Source: Desulforamulus profundi
GTDB lineage: Bacteria; Bacillota_B; Desulfotomaculia; Desulfotomaculales; Desulfotomaculaceae
Assembly: GCF_002607855.1 (NCBI RefSeq)
Contig: NZ_AWQQ01000047.1
Span: 92,884-156,883 of the forward strand
Reading direction: 5' to 3'
DNA length: 64,000 nucleotides
Shown: one piece after another, positions 28,501 through 39,215 of the stretch
Numbering within the stretch: position 1 is the first letter of the stretch
Layout of the letters: every line of letters starts with the position of its first letter
Program-made: the position numbers and the translations under genes
The notes under the pieces: generated by a model
Told to the model about the DNA's origin: nothing
The model's input: only the letters and a program-made list of their open reading frames with translations
Database searches by the model: none

Positions 28501-31500
28501 AAACATGAATTGCTCTACAACATCAGGAGGCAGCCAGGTCGCGCCCAAACGCACGTCGATTTCAGAGGCGGACAGGTCTTTGGGCTGCACCGCTTCCAGC
28601 GCCTTGATGTTGGGGGCGATCTGCTCCGCAAAGTCGGGTCGCGTTTCGGCAAGCCCTCTGGCCAGGCGGAGTTTATTCCGCACATTCCCCGAAAGGTATT
28701 CATCGGCGGTAACGAAGGGGCAACGGGTGATGTCGAAAAAGGCTTTCGGCACTTGAGCAGGGTCTTGGTCGCCGAGGTTGCGGAAGATCACGCCCTGCAG
28801 GTCGTCGGCAAGCTGTTCCTCGGAAAGCCCGGTCAGGTCATGCATGAAACCTAAGTCCACGCGGGCTTTTTCCGCGATGGAGATGGCCAAGCTTCGGCGG
28901 CGGTGTCCACATGGGTAACGGTGGCGCGCTGCCGGATGGTGCGCTTGCTGAACATGTCCGCCTTGCGCTCCATCTCGCCGTTTTCGTCCAGCACCTCCAA
29001 GGAGCAGAGCAGGCAGTAGGCACTGTCGTCGGCAAAGGCCATGCTGTTGCCCCGGCTGTTGATCAGGCCGTATTTGGCGGTAAAGGCGTCGTAGAGGCGG
29101 TTAAGCTTGCGTTGCTGCGCCCGGATGGTTTCGTCGCCGTAGTCCTCGGTCTGGTATTCGATCAGTTCGCGGACGCAGTCCCGCAGTTCGATCATGCCCT
29201 TAATTCTGCCTTGCGCCGTGACGGAGGTTTCCACCCGGTTCATCCGGCTGTTTTCCCGGTAGTAAATCTGGCCGTCCACCAGGCAATAGCTGAAATTGCG
29301 GACGCTGGGGTCCGCCGGGATGGAGGAGGTATCCGTGTCCTCGCCAATATCGTCGATCTCGTAGTCGCTAATCTCGGCGTGGATGTTTTCCAGCGCCTCC
29401 CGCAAAAGCTCGGCAAGGTCGGCGTCCTCATGGGGCAGGCAGGCGGTCTCGGATTCGTTGCCGTACATGCTCTTGTCAAAGACCATTGTGCCCAGCACCA
29501 TGTCCGGGTTGTGGGCAAAATATTGGTTTACGGGTACGCCGTCCCCGGTGGCGGAAAGATGCACCCAGTCCGGCTCAATGTCGATGATGCGGTCGCGCTT
29601 CTGCAAAAAGAGGATGTCGGTGGTAACCTCGGTCCCGGCGTTGGCCAGAAACGCGTTGTTGGGCAATCTGACCGCCCCTAAAAGCTCGGCCCGCTGCGCG
29701 ATGTATTTGCGCACCTCGGGGTTTTGCTTATCCATCGTGCCTTTGGACGTGATGAAGCAATAATGCCGCCGGGCCGCACCTTGTCCAAGGTCTTGGCAAA
29801 GAAATAGTCGTGGATGTAAAACTTGTATTTGTCATATTTCTTATCTGCTACGCCATAGCTGCCGAAAGGCACGTTGCCCACGGCCAGGTCGAAAAAGCTG
29901 TCGGGCAGGTTGGTTTCCTCAAAGCCCTGCACCGCGATATTGGCCTGCTGATAAAGCTGCTTGGCGATCCGGCCCGTGACGCCGTCCAGCTCCACGCCGT
30001 AGAGCCTGGAGTCTTTCATGCTCTCGGGCACCAGGCCGAAGAAGTTGCCGCTGCCGCAGGCGGGCTCCAGAATGTTGCCGGTCTGAAAGCCCATGTTTTC
30101 CAAACAGGTGTAGATGGCTTTAATCACGACGGGCGACGTGTAGTGGGCATTAAGGGTGGAGGCCCGCGCGGAATTGTATTCATCCTCCTCCAGCAATTCC
30201 TTCAGCTCCGCGTATTCCTTCGCCCACTGGGGGTTGGCCTCGTCAAAGGCTTGCGGCAGGCCACCCCAGCCGACGTATTTTGACAGGATTTCCTGTTCCT
30301 CCGGCGTGGCCAGGCGGTTTTCTTCCTCCAGTTGGTTGACCAGACGGATGGCCGCGACATTCCAGGCGTACTTGGTCTTTTGCCCGCCCACGCCCAGGTT
30401 GTCATCGGTGATCCGGAAATTGACGCGGGGCTGCTTCGCTGGTTCCGGCGCAAGGTGCAGGCGGGCTTTGGCAGCCTCGCCGCTCTGCGCCTTCTGCCGA
30501 GCTGGTTCCGTCTGCTGCTCCAAAACACGGCGCACAAAGCCGACGCTCTCCCGGCGGAAGATGGGGAAGCCCACGCCGTTTTGGAAGGTGATGTCCCGCA
30601 GGCTGACCGTGCCGGTTTCCTCGTCGATGGTGTCAATGGCAAAGCGGCGGCCGTCGATGGACAATTCCAGGCCCGCGGCCATTTCTTTTTCGGCTGGTTG
30701 TTTAATATCCGTGTCGGGATAGATGCCGATTCTGAAGTCTTGAAAGTATTCGAGGGCCGCGTCGTCATTTAAAAAAGAGCCCTGCATCCGCCGGGCAATT
30801 CCGTGGATGTCAAGGGCCTCCAGACGCACCGTGAGCTGTTGGGGAGAATTCAAGTCCTGTAGAACTACCGTTCCCGCTTCTTTATCAATACTGAACAGAT
30901 AGAACGGCGGGGAGCGGTCTTCTTTCCGCGTCGGGGATTCGCCCTCGCCGCCGCTGCCGATGGTGACGGTATCCTGGCGGGTGACGCTGGGATCCCCGGT
31001 TTGCCGCGCCCACTCCGGCGCTTCGGGGTCGTCACCGTGGATGGTCGCCAGGTCGCGGGGTTCCGTCAGGTAATCCTGATAGGTCCGCTGGAATACGTCC
31101 TCCTGGAGCCATTCCCGAAACTGCGGCAGGGTGGCGTAGGCTTCATAAAAGTCCGGGTGTTCCTTCCGCATGGAAAGGGCAATCCGGTCAAGGGCCTCGT
31201 CCAGCTCCCGCTTGGCGCTATCGGGGTCGGTGTCCCGGTCCCGCAGGAAGGAGAATATCTCATCCTGCTGCACCCGGCTGACCAGCTCCGGTAGATATGT
31301 CCGGTACAGGTCGCGGGGGGATGGCGCTTGCTCTTTTTCGGCTGGTTGCTCTGCAGGAGCTTCCGTCTGCATTGCAGCAGTTTCCTGCTTGTTGGCGATC
31401 AGGTGGTCGTTGAGGGGATTTTCCCGCAGCCTCCGGTCAAAGTCGCTCCGCGCAAGCTCCTTGTTGAAAAGCGGGAAGCTTATGTCCCGAAGCTGTACCG

Positions 31501-33283
31501 TGCTTTCGTCATAGGCTAAAATCTCGTATTCGTCCGCGCCAATGTAGACCGTGCTGCCAAGGGAAAAGGCGTAATGCGCGTTTTCCCGCGAAGGCGGCTT
31601 TGCCTCGGCAGGGGCGGGCTCTCGGTTCAGGCTGTCGCGGGCGTAGGCTTCCTCAGCAAGCTGCTGGCGGCGTTCCTCCATCTGCTGCCGGTAGGCGGGC
31701 AGATACTCTTTTTCTTTGTCGCTTAAATAGCGTCCGGCGGCGATCAACTCGCCGATTCGATTCTGCACCTTCATCCAGGGCAGAAGGATTTTGGCATCCG
31801 GCCCGGTGCGCTTTCCCCTGGTGAGGGTGATGCCTTTGACATCATGCCATTCGTCAATGTCCAGGTCGAACAGGGCAGGGGCGCGTCCGCCGGTGCCGTA
31901 CTCCTTTTTCAGAAATTCGGCGTTTTCTTTCGCGGAGGCGTTTTGCTGGAAGTGCAGATAAATCCGGTATTTGCCGCCCTGGGCACCGCTGCCTTGCCGC
32001 AAAACCGCGTCAATGGCTTCCTGCGGAATAGAAAAAGCGGAGGATTTTTCGTCCTCCGCCTGTTCTATGGCCGCTGTTTGCTGTTCCTCGGTTGGCAGGA
32101 GGGTTAGCTGTAAATAAGCTCCGTCAGTACGCTTTCCTCCGCCTGGTGCTTGAGGCTGTTCATGTGCCCCGTCCAGCCCAGCGGGTCGGTCGCCTTGTTC
32201 GGCGCGGGGCTCTTTTCCAGGAGCTTCGCCGTGATCCGCTCGACGCGCTCCCGCGCCGTCCGGTCGATCTCCGCCAGGTGGCTGTTCAGGTCCCCGGACA
32301 GCATCAGGCTGGCGTACATTCCTTTCCGGTGGTTTTTCAGGTATGTTCTGCGCAACATCCCATATTTGCCGATGTGCGTTTGTTCTTCCGGCAGGGCCAG
32401 GTCGGGTATCAGATAATCGCCCTGCTGCGTGTAGGTCAGTTCCATGCTCACCGCTCCTTTCATCATGTGGCTTTATGTTTTTATTGTGGGGCGTGCTGCG
32501 ATTTTTGGCAAATGTGCGGCTTTGCTTTCGCTCCGCTTTTTGCATGTCCTTGACTGTGGCCTCGATTTCCCGCAGGAGCATTTCCGCTATGTCGCTGGTG
32601 GCCGCGCCCAGCCGGGAAATGGTGTCGAGGGTGTTGAAGTTAAGGACGCTCTGAAAATCCTCAAAGGTCAGGTATTCGTCGGCATTGCAGCCGCAACGGG
32701 TTAAGAGCATGCAGGCCACGGAGCTTTTCAGGGCGTTCTTGAAAAACACCTCGACGTTCAGATCGTCCAGTTCTTCCAAGAAGCTGCCTTCCCGAAAAGA
32801 AAGCAACTCGGACAGGTAATCCGTGCAATTGTCGTCCACCGCATTGTGGGCCGCCGAGACCAGCGCGGATGGTAGATCGTTCTTATCATCCAGATCGCCA
32901 AAGGTGTTTTCCAGGGATTCCGTCACCGCCTTGGCATATTTATCCCGCATTTCCCACAGCAGGACGGGACGATTGTAGCGGCTGTTGGTGTCGCTCACAT
33001 CGAACACATGGCGGAGCCTTAACCGGCTTCCGCTGTCGTCAATGAGGGCGATGCCCTTCGCGCCTTTGTTCACCCACCGTCCCAGTTTCCCGTTCCACAC
33101 TTCAATAGGAGCGCAGGCCGTCGCGTCGGACCGCTGCGCGTAAATCAAAAGCTGGTCCTGAAACGGATATTTGTAGCTCCAGGCCGCAGTTTTCAGGAAG
33201 GAAGTCCAGTTGGCATGGCTTCTGGTGACGCTGCGGGCCGTCCTTTCGGAAAGCTCGGTAATCAGTTGCAGCTTTGTCGCCAA
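25579..33283 (-). pseudogene. giant N6-adenine methylase / SNF2-type helicase of the ICE, two frameshifts
   Basis: Three consecutive frames form one protein of about 2,570 residues. The N-terminal part (MATKLQLITELSERTARSVT, WVNKGAKGIALID) is followed by a variable linker, a methylase core (PACGSGNFFGLVPESM, AVGNVPFGSYGVADKKY, FFAKTLDKVRPGGI) and a SNF2-like helicase (LLAHCVGAGKTYEMAAAAME, VFATGTPISNSMTEMYTM, QRSGRIVRQGNK). Adding one T near 29750 restores GGIIAFITSKGTMDKQNPE, and one near 28893 restores DTAAEALAISIAEKARVD. Such proteins are a hallmark of Tn1549-like elements and are thought to protect or process transferred DNA. A tnpV frame is embedded at 32104-32445. Confidence 0.85.
32104..32445 (-). 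CDS. tnpV: TnpV-like protein overprinted inside the methylase-helicase gene
   Basis: 113 residues in a different frame of the same strand as the helicase. MELTYTQQGDYLIPDLALPE, IGKYGMLRRTYLKNHRKGMY, ASLMLSGDLNSHLAEIDRTA and DPLGWTGHMNSLKHQAEESV match the TnpV family known from Tn4451-type elements. Its ATG has its own AAAGGAGCGGTGAGC ribosome site. The helicase frame across this stretch is Arg/Gly/Pro/Asp-rich low-complexity, as expected of an overprinted linker. TnpV function is unknown. Confidence 0.7.
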   Translation of the reverse strand: MELTYTQQGDYLIPDLALPEEQTHIGKYGMLRRTYLKNHRKGMYASLMLSGDLNSHLAEIDRTARERVERITAKLLEKSPAPNKATDPLGWTGHMNSLKHQAEESVLTELIYS

Positions 33284-33297
33284 TCCGTATCCCTCCT

Positions 33298-33564
33298 TTA
33301 CTTCATCAGATATTGGTTGGACAGCCTGCCGCCGTCCTCGGAGTACCGGGGAGCAATGCCGATCATGTCCAACCGCCTCAAGCGGTTCAGATTGCTGCTG
33401 GTGGCCGAACGGGACAGGCCCACGCTTTTACCAAGGCTTTTAATGGATATGACCACGCTGTGGTGGCGGCCTCCCGCCATGTCCAGCAGGTAGCAGTACA
33501 GGAGCTTTGCCGACGCGGGGGCGTGGAGGCCCGCGCAAAGCCTGTATCTCGTCAGATCGTTCAT
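33298..33564 (-). CDS. helix-turn-helix protein at the head of the helicase operon
   Basis: 88 residues with a winged-helix-like segment (VVISIKSLGKSVGLSRSATS, SNLNRLRRLDMIGIAPRYSE) resembling HTH_36-type DNA-binding proteins of Tn1549-like elements. It precedes the helicase by 14 bp and is divergent from the plus-strand merR gene. It may regulate the helicase operon or act in replication initiation. Confidence 0.65.
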   Translation of the reverse strand: MNDLTRYRLCAGLHAPASAKLLYCYLLDMAGGRHHSVVISIKSLGKSVGLSRSATSSNLNRLRRLDMIGIAPRYSEDGGRLSNQYLMK

Positions 33565-33620
33565 CTTTTCCCTCCCTCCTTGTCAGATAGAAATAATTTT
33601 ATAAACATATGAAAGAGCGC

Positions 33621-33651
33621 TTGACTTTGCCCTAACTGGAAGCCGTATACT
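33621..33651 (+). promoter_or_regulatory. MerR-type promoter with 19-bp spacer
   Basis: TTGACT (33621-33626) and TATACT (33646-33651) are separated by exactly 19 bp. This over-long spacer is the signature of promoters that MerR-family activators untwist. It lies 40 bp before the merR-type gene, so autoregulation is likely. Confidence 0.75.
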
Positions 33652-33691
33652 CCAATCAGAACATGTTCAAATGCCATCGGGTGGTGATTCT

Positions 33692-34489
33692 ATGCTCACA
33701 ATCGGAGAATTCTCCAGAATCAGCAGAGTGTCTGCCAAGACGCTCCGTTACTACGACCAGATTGGGCTGCTCAAGCCCGGATTCGTCAGCAAGGACTCCG
33801 GCTACCGCTATTACGAGGTCTCTCAGCTTCGAGACATGCTGCTGATTTCGAGGCTGAAGCGGTATCGGTTTTCTTTGCCTGAGATATCCGCTGTTCTGGC
33901 CACAAGGGACAATGGCCGTCTGGCCGAACTCCTGCAAGCCAAAAAAGAGGAGTTCCTGCGGCAAATCAACGACCAGCAGCACCTCCTGCTGCAAATGGAG
34001 CAGGACATTGAGAAAATAGAAAGGTGTGAGAATATAATGCAAGCCAATTATTTGGTTAAAACCGTGGAGACGCAGCCCAAAACCATCTATTCCCTGAGAC
34101 GAAAAATGAGTGTTCGGGATTTTGCGGAAGCCTTTGGCGCATTATGCGCCGAGTTGGAAAAGAGTCGGCTGAAGCCTGCCGGGCCGTTCCTGTCCGTCTA
34201 CCATGATGAGGAATTTAATCACGAATGCACGGATATTGAAGTCGGGGTGGAGGTGTCGGGCGGCAGCGGCGAGCATGTGCGGGCGCTTGCTCCGGGTCTT
34301 TGCTGCTTTGCAACCCATATCGGTCCGTATGACGATTTCACGCCGTGCTATACGGCGCTGATGGAATGGATTGAAAGAGAAGGATATACCGTTTCCGGGC
34401 CGCCCTTTGAGTTGTACATTAAAGGCTGCGATGACAACGTTCCGCCCAGTGAATATGTAACCGAAATTTATTTTCCCATCAAAAAGTAA
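33692..34489 (+). CDS. MerR-family regulator with GyrI-like effector domain (BmrR-type)
   Basis: 265 residues. The N-terminal MerR HTH reads MLTIGEFSRISRVSAKTLRY and YDQIGLLKPGFVSKDSGYRY. A dimerising helix (LLQAKKEEFLRQINDQQHLL) follows, then a C-terminal GyrI/BmrR-like ligand domain (LKPAGPFLSVYHDEEFNHEC, CCFATHIGPYDDFTPCYTAL, EVTEIYFPI-like end). BmrR-type proteins respond to cationic drugs. No efflux gene is adjacent, so the target is unknown. It is one of few plus-strand genes in the ICE and is probably cargo. Confidence 0.8.
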   Translation: MLTIGEFSRISRVSAKTLRYYDQIGLLKPGFVSKDSGYRYYEVSQLRDMLLISRLKRYRFSLPEISAVLATRDNGRLAELLQAKKEEFLRQINDQQHLLLQMEQDIEKIERCENIMQANYLVKTVETQPKTIYSLRRKMSVRDFAEAFGALCAELEKSRLKPAGPFLSVYHDEEFNHECTDIEVGVEVSGGSGEHVRALAPGLCCFATHIGPYDDFTPCYTALMEWIEREGYTVSGPPFELYIKGCDDNVPPSEYVTEIYFPIKK

Positions 34490-34505
34490 TGCACCAAGAT
34501 AGCAT

Positions 34506-34543
34506 GAAAGGCAGGGGGAACCTACGGAAGCTCCCTGCCTTTC
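34506..34543. terminator. terminator between merR and the convergent ICE operon
   Basis: GAAAGGCAGGG pairs perfectly with CCCTGCCTTTC across a 16-nt loop, between two convergent genes. Confidence 0.7.
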
Positions 34544-34566
34544 ACTTTACAAAAGTTTATCTCTGC

Positions 34567-34863
34567 TTATCGTTCCGGCTCGCGCCGTTTTTTTATCTGC
34601 TGCCCCGGTTTTTCCCCGGTGTCCCTTTGGGGCTGGAGGGAGCGCAAATACTCGATTTCTTCCAGGGCGCGCTTGCATAAATCCTCCACGGCGGCCAGCC
34701 GGTCCCCCAGGTAATGCCCCCAAAAGTATTCCTTTTCGTCCTTTCTGCATTTCCAGGTGACAAACTGCGCGGGCGCTTTCTCACTGTGCCCGATGACGAA
34801 TTCCGCGTTGCCCACGGCCAGCCGATCGGTAATGACATACCCGGCGTTGATCTCTTTTTCCAT
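34567..34863 (-). CDS. small conserved ICE protein, function unknown
   Basis: 98 residues from MEKEINAGYVITDRLAVGNA behind TTAGGAGG; EFVIGHSEKAPAQFVTWKCR and DEKEYFWGHYLGDRLAAVED suggest a compact alpha/beta protein with a charged tail. It is 14 bp downstream of the next gene, in one operon with the Tad genes' far end. Related small proteins occur on gut Clostridia conjugative elements. Confidence 0.55.
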   Translation of the reverse strand: MEKEINAGYVITDRLAVGNAEFVIGHSEKAPAQFVTWKCRKDEKEYFWGHYLGDRLAAVEDLCKRALEEIEYLRSLQPQRDTGEKPGQQIKKRREPER

Positions 34864-34877
34864 ATCCTGAAAGCCTC

Positions 34878-35498
34878 CTAACGCTCCTGTACTTGTTTTT
34901 TGTGCTTGGCCTGTTGCCCTGCCAGTATCTGTTTTAGCTCTTCCTTTGCCCAATCGGGCATATATTCGGTTTTCAAAACGCCCAGGATATCCTCCCGGTT
35001 CCAGCGGGATTCCTTGCCGGAGTATAGATTGACGGTGTAGACCGCCCGGCCCCTGGCGTTGGCATGAGTGCCAAAGCCGCCCACAGCCAGCACAAGCTGC
35101 TTGTCGGCGGTGCGGTATTCGGGACGCAGGCGTTCCGCCCTGATGACCACCACCTTGTTTTCAATGCTTTGGCCGTAATCGTTGGGTGTGCAATGTTCCG
35201 ACGCGAAGGGCGAAAGCGGGACGGCGATTTTATCCCGTTCTGCTCTGACCGCTTCAAGCTGCGCCTTCACGCGGTCGGTAAACTCGGTCATCATTTCCAG
35301 GTAGTCGTCGCTTCCGGCAGCGTCAAAAAATTGTTCGATGCCCAAGGGGTTATCCCATGAGCAGTAGCACACCATGTACGGACAGTCGGTTTTCCCTTCG
35401 TCAACCGCAAAAAGGATTTCTCTATCACCAACATGGATGGCGTGTGTTACCTTGTAGGTATCCACCATGCGTTTTTCTTCAGCCATTTTTAGGCCCAC
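34878..35498 (-). CDS. conserved ICE protein of about 200 residues, function unknown
   Basis: The N-terminal part VDTYKVTHAIHVGDREILFA and later SIENKVVVIRAERLRPEYRT, LAVGGFGTHANARGRAVYTV, WNREDILGVLKTEYMPDWAK are strongly reminiscent of a family present on many Tn1549-type elements. The start is ambiguous (35498 GTG, 35486 or 35468 ATG); 35498 has AAAGGAGC directly upstream. No catalytic motif or membrane segment is visible. Confidence 0.6.
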   Translation of the reverse strand: MGLKMAEEKRMVDTYKVTHAIHVGDREILFAVDEGKTDCPYMVCYCSWDNPLGIEQFFDAAGSDDYLEMMTEFTDRVKAQLEAVRAERDKIAVPLSPFASEHCTPNDYGQSIENKVVVIRAERLRPEYRTADKQLVLAVGGFGTHANARGRAVYTVNLYSGKESRWNREDILGVLKTEYMPDWAKEELKQILAGQQAKHKKQVQER

Positions 35499-35555
35499 GC
35501 TCCTTTGCGGGCAGCGGAAAAGAAACGCTTATCCGCCCCCTTTGCCGCATGTCCG

Positions 35556-35645
35556 TTATTTTTCTTTCCGCTTGATATGCAGGTAAATCGCGCCGCCTGC
35601 AATTACAAGGCAAAGCACGACGGCTAAAATCGTCTTCAACTCCAC
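35556..35645 (-). CDS. 29-residue single-span membrane peptide
   Basis: A GTG start behind GGGGGTG encodes MELKTILAVVLCLVIAGGAI, YLHIKRKEK: one transmembrane helix with a positively charged cytoplasmic end. It lies at the end of the Tad locus, 25 bp after the prepilin peptidase gene, and may be a small membrane helper. Evidence is limited to the ribosome site and the clean hydrophobic pattern. Confidence 0.45.
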   Translation of the reverse strand: MELKTILAVVLCLVIAGGAIYLHIKRKEK

Positions 35646-35669
35646 AAAAAACACCCCCTTGTATTGAAG

Positions 35670-36083
35670 TCAGCAGGTCAGTCCGTATATAAAAGAAACA
35701 CCGGCGTACATAAAAAATCCGATGCACAAAAAGACGGCCAACGGGACGCTTCTTTGCCGGGCCGCCGCCGCATAGAGGAGGGCGGGGAGCAGGGCGAAAA
35801 AGAGGATGCCCGCCAGCGCGTTCAGTCCAACGTAAAAGCCTAGCGCCGCCGTCAGCTTGATGTCGCCGCCGCCAACGCCGCCGTATTTCACGGCCAGCAG
35901 GAGCAGGCAAACACCCGGCAGCAGAAATCCCGCAATCCGTTCAGGCAAGGCCGGTTCTGGAAACAAGAAAGCGGACGCGCCGCCGATGGCAAGGATTGTT
36001 ATCCATGTCCAATCGGGGATAATCCGCTTTTTCCAATCCATGAAAGCCGCCCACAGGAGAGGGATAAAACAAAGCGGCAACAT
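35670..36083 (-). CDS. prepilin peptidase (CpaA/TadV-like)
   Basis: 137 residues, about four membrane segments. The two catalytic aspartates of type IV prepilin peptidases are in MDWKKRIIPDWTW and VGGGDIKLTAALGFY. ATG 36083 lies one base after the stop of the repeat-protein gene, so they are coupled. It would process the Flp-like pilins and TadE-like pseudopilins encoded upstream. Confidence 0.8.
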   Translation of the reverse strand: MLPLCFIPLLWAAFMDWKKRIIPDWTWITILAIGGASAFLFPEPALPERIAGFLLPGVCLLLLAVKYGGVGGGDIKLTAALGFYVGLNALAGILFFALLPALLYAAAARQRSVPLAVFLCIGFFMYAGVSFIYGLTC

Positions 36084-36084
36084 C

Positions 36085-39000
36085 TCAATTCCCCACGGTG
36101 GTATCATCGTCGTACATATTGCCCACCACATGAATTTTCAACGGCCCGCCGGTAAGCCACTTGGACAGCGTTCCGCCGGGGGTGTGCGCGTCGGTGACAA
36201 GGAGCTGCGCGATGTAGTCCCTATTGTCGGGGAACCAGATGGGGACGTACTGCTTGCGGTATTTGAAGGGGGAGGCGGGATTCTCCCGGAAAACAAATTG
36301 GCCGCCTTCCTTTACCAAGGGGATGGCGGTTTCGTAGCGGTGTTCGGGCAAATAGACCTCCGCTGTCTGCGGGGCGGTAATCAGTTCCGGCCTGTCGTAG
36401 TTGGTATTCACGGTGGCGGTGACGCGGATGGCATAGCCGTAGCCCGACTTGAGATAGCCGCGGGATTTGGTGTCGTAGTCCAAGGCGGCAGTGATTTTCA
36501 GCTCCGCGTAAAACTGCCGCCACACAAACTGGCCGTTTTCGTAACGTTGCTCCCACCATGTCACGCGGGGTTGTTCGCTTCTTTGCGGCGGGTCGGGCAG
36601 CGCCCGGCTTTCCTCCGGTTCTTGATAGGTTACGTTTTTAATGACGGCCTGTTGGGTATAGGTGTTGTTATTTGTAGAAGTTTCATTATCCAAAACCTCA
36701 TCGGGGTTGATGGTGGCAATCAGGGTGATGTTTTTGTCAATTTGCACACTGGGGGTATCCCATTTGACCGACACGGTATTCCAGGTATTCTGCTCCATGA
36801 CTACTGCGTCCACACGCTTTTGCAGCGAAAGCTCCGGAATTTCAAACACGACGGAAACTTTTTGTCCCGGCGTAAAGTCCAGACTGCCTTTGTTGGACAC
36901 CTTGATGGTGGTGATAACCGACTGATTTTCCTTATACTGATCCGGGGTAATGCGTTGCACGTCCAGGTCATAGGGACGCTCCAACACCATGATTTCCGCC
37001 GCCGCCCGGTTGTTGCCCATGTTGGCGTCCGTGTAATCCGCCGGGGGCGACACCTGCGCCGCAAGCCGGATGATGGTCCCTTTTTCGCCTGCCGTGCCGG
37101 TGATAAGGAATGATTTCTTTTCATAGGCTTTGAAATTTGCCGTGGCGGGCACGGCGGGAACCGCCTTGCCGTCGATGGCGGCGTTCAGGCCCACATCAGT
37201 CAATGCCTTGCCGGTGGAGTTGGCAAAGTATACGGTGAAGCTGTATTCCTCCTGCTGGTAGGCTATGGGCGGCGAGGACAAATTCACCCATACGTCGCAC
37301 AACAGGTTATCCGGGTTATCGGGATTATTGGGATTGTCCGGGTCGTCGGGATTGCCGGGTTCTTCGGGATTATCCGGGTTGTCAGGGTCCGGGGGGTTAT
37401 TCGGGTCCTCCGGGTTGCCGGCAGGTCTTTTCACCACCGTGATGCTTGAAACGGCGGTGTTATTGCTAAAATTTCTGTCAATAAAGCCCTCCGGCGCTTG
37501 CACGCTGGCCCACAAATGATATATCTCGCCTGCCTTCCCCGCCGTGCCCTCAATCGTAAAGGACTTGGTTTCACCTGGCTTAAAGCCGGTTGTTTGCGGA
37601 ATTTGCACCAGCGTATTTTCATTGCTTTTCCCCGCCAGGGGTACAGCGTTCAGCTCCCGGCCGGAATGATTGGTGAAACTCACGGTATAGGCGTATTTTT
37701 CGTATTCGTAAACGGTTGGCGGCGCAAGGATGGCGGCCGACAGGTCGCAGGACTCCTTCAGGTCGGGCGGTTCATCCGGGGGATTGTCAGGGTTGCCTGG
37801 GTTATCCGGCGTGTCCGGCTCGTCGGGCATGTCGTTGTTGCCGGGCGTCGGCTCCGGCGCGGGGTCAACGATCCGTATAACCGCCGTGGCCGTGTTGTTG
37901 CTGAGATTGCGTCATAGAAGCCCTCGGGCACGCCGATATGCGCCCAGAGGCGGATTTCATCCTCGGCGGTGTCCGCCGTGCGCTTCACTTCATAGGCTTT
38001 GCTGGTATTGGCCGGGAAGTCCTGCGTGACCGGGATTTCTTCAATGTTTACGCCGTCCACCGTACCCTTTAAGGTTACGTCATAGGCCGGGCTGCCTCCG
38101 CTGTTCATGTAAATCACGGTAAAAGAATAACTGTCGCCCCGGTTTACCGTGGCGGGGGCGCGGATGGCAACCGACAGGTCGTTTCCTTCACATGCTTTGA
38201 ACTTAAAGTAAAATTGAACACTGGGAATTTGATAGTGGATTTTCTGCGTAATTTCGGTCTGCGTTTCGCTTTCCCCATCGGTATATTCGGCGGTTTCCGG
38301 GGTGTAATTCCATTCCAGCCCCATGTATTGAAAGTTTCGGGACAGCTTGATGTCGTCCTTGCGGAAGGTGACGGAGGCGGTCTGATAGGGATAAAGCAGT
38401 TCCGGCACACCTTTGTCCTGCGCGGTGAGCTTCCCGAAAATCTCCCGCTTATTTTCGTCACACCAAGTCGCGTCTATATTAACCCTGACCGGAGCCTGGT
38501 AGGTTATTTCCGCGCTCCGCATGGTTTCAAAGGCGATGAGCGCCTTGTCCGTTCAGCCGTAACGGGTGGTCAGCGGCTCAAAATCGGTGTCCGTGTCATA
38601 GGTTCCGTAGAGTTTGCCGGAGGCGAAGCCGTAGATTTCCACCACCAGGCTGCCTTTCAATGTGTAGGTTCCGCCGTCACAGCGATTGATCCAAGCGGCG
38701 ATCCGCTCCTGTTCATGGTCGGCCACGGTGTTGGCGCTGACGAGGCCGACGCGCTGCGGCTCCGGGAAGGCTTTCAGCAGCGTTTCGCCCTCGTAGATTT
38801 CTTTCACGTTCATGCCGACGGTGCGGTATCGGGTGTCATATGTGGCCCGCACCTGAAACACCACATTGGCCGTAACGACGAGGACGGCCCCTTCATCCGT
38901 CTTGGCGGTGACGGTGCAGGGGCCGCAAGCCTCCTTGTTCTCAATGGTCAGCGTGTGGTTGGGGGTTATCGCTTGGCTTTGGCCGCCGTACTCCAGCCGG

Positions 39001-39215
39001 ACCTCTGTGAGACTGCCGGTTTTGGCCGTGGTGTTGATGGCAATCCGGGCCGGGAATTGCTCCACGGCGACCACTCCGCTTTCGCTGGCCAGGCTGTCTA
39101 TGGGGGAAGCGATATTGATGGCAATGTCGCTCTCCGGCAGGGCGAAGGCTTTCGCCGACATCAGCAGGCAGCAGACAAGCACAAGCGGAATGGCAAGGAT
39201 GAGCTTTTTAATCAT
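36085..39215 (-). pseudogene. large secreted CARDB/repeat adhesin-like protein of the Tad locus (frameshift and in-frame TGA)
   Basis: Begins with a signal peptide (KKLILAIPLVLVCCLLMSAK, AFA). The N-terminal 220 residues end at TGA (38553), but the same frame is open on the other side without a ribosome site, so one protein was interrupted. A second break at about 37910 is repaired by one C (GFYDRNLSNNTATAVIRIVD). The product, about 1,043 residues, has repeated CARDB-like beta domains (SVAIRAPATVNRGDSYSFTV, AAILAPPTVYEYEKYAYTVS, WVNLSSPPIAYQQEEYSFTV), each with an NNTA-type end, joined by Asn-Pro-Asp linkers. A secreted adhesin or pilus-associated role is inferred. Confidence 0.65.

Noticed and set aside
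36950..37850. Short tandem repeats in the Asn-Pro-Asp linkers considered as a CRISPR or satellite array
   Set aside because: They are codon-level repeats inside the CARDB protein without regular spacers; no CRISPR array or cas gene was seen in the window.
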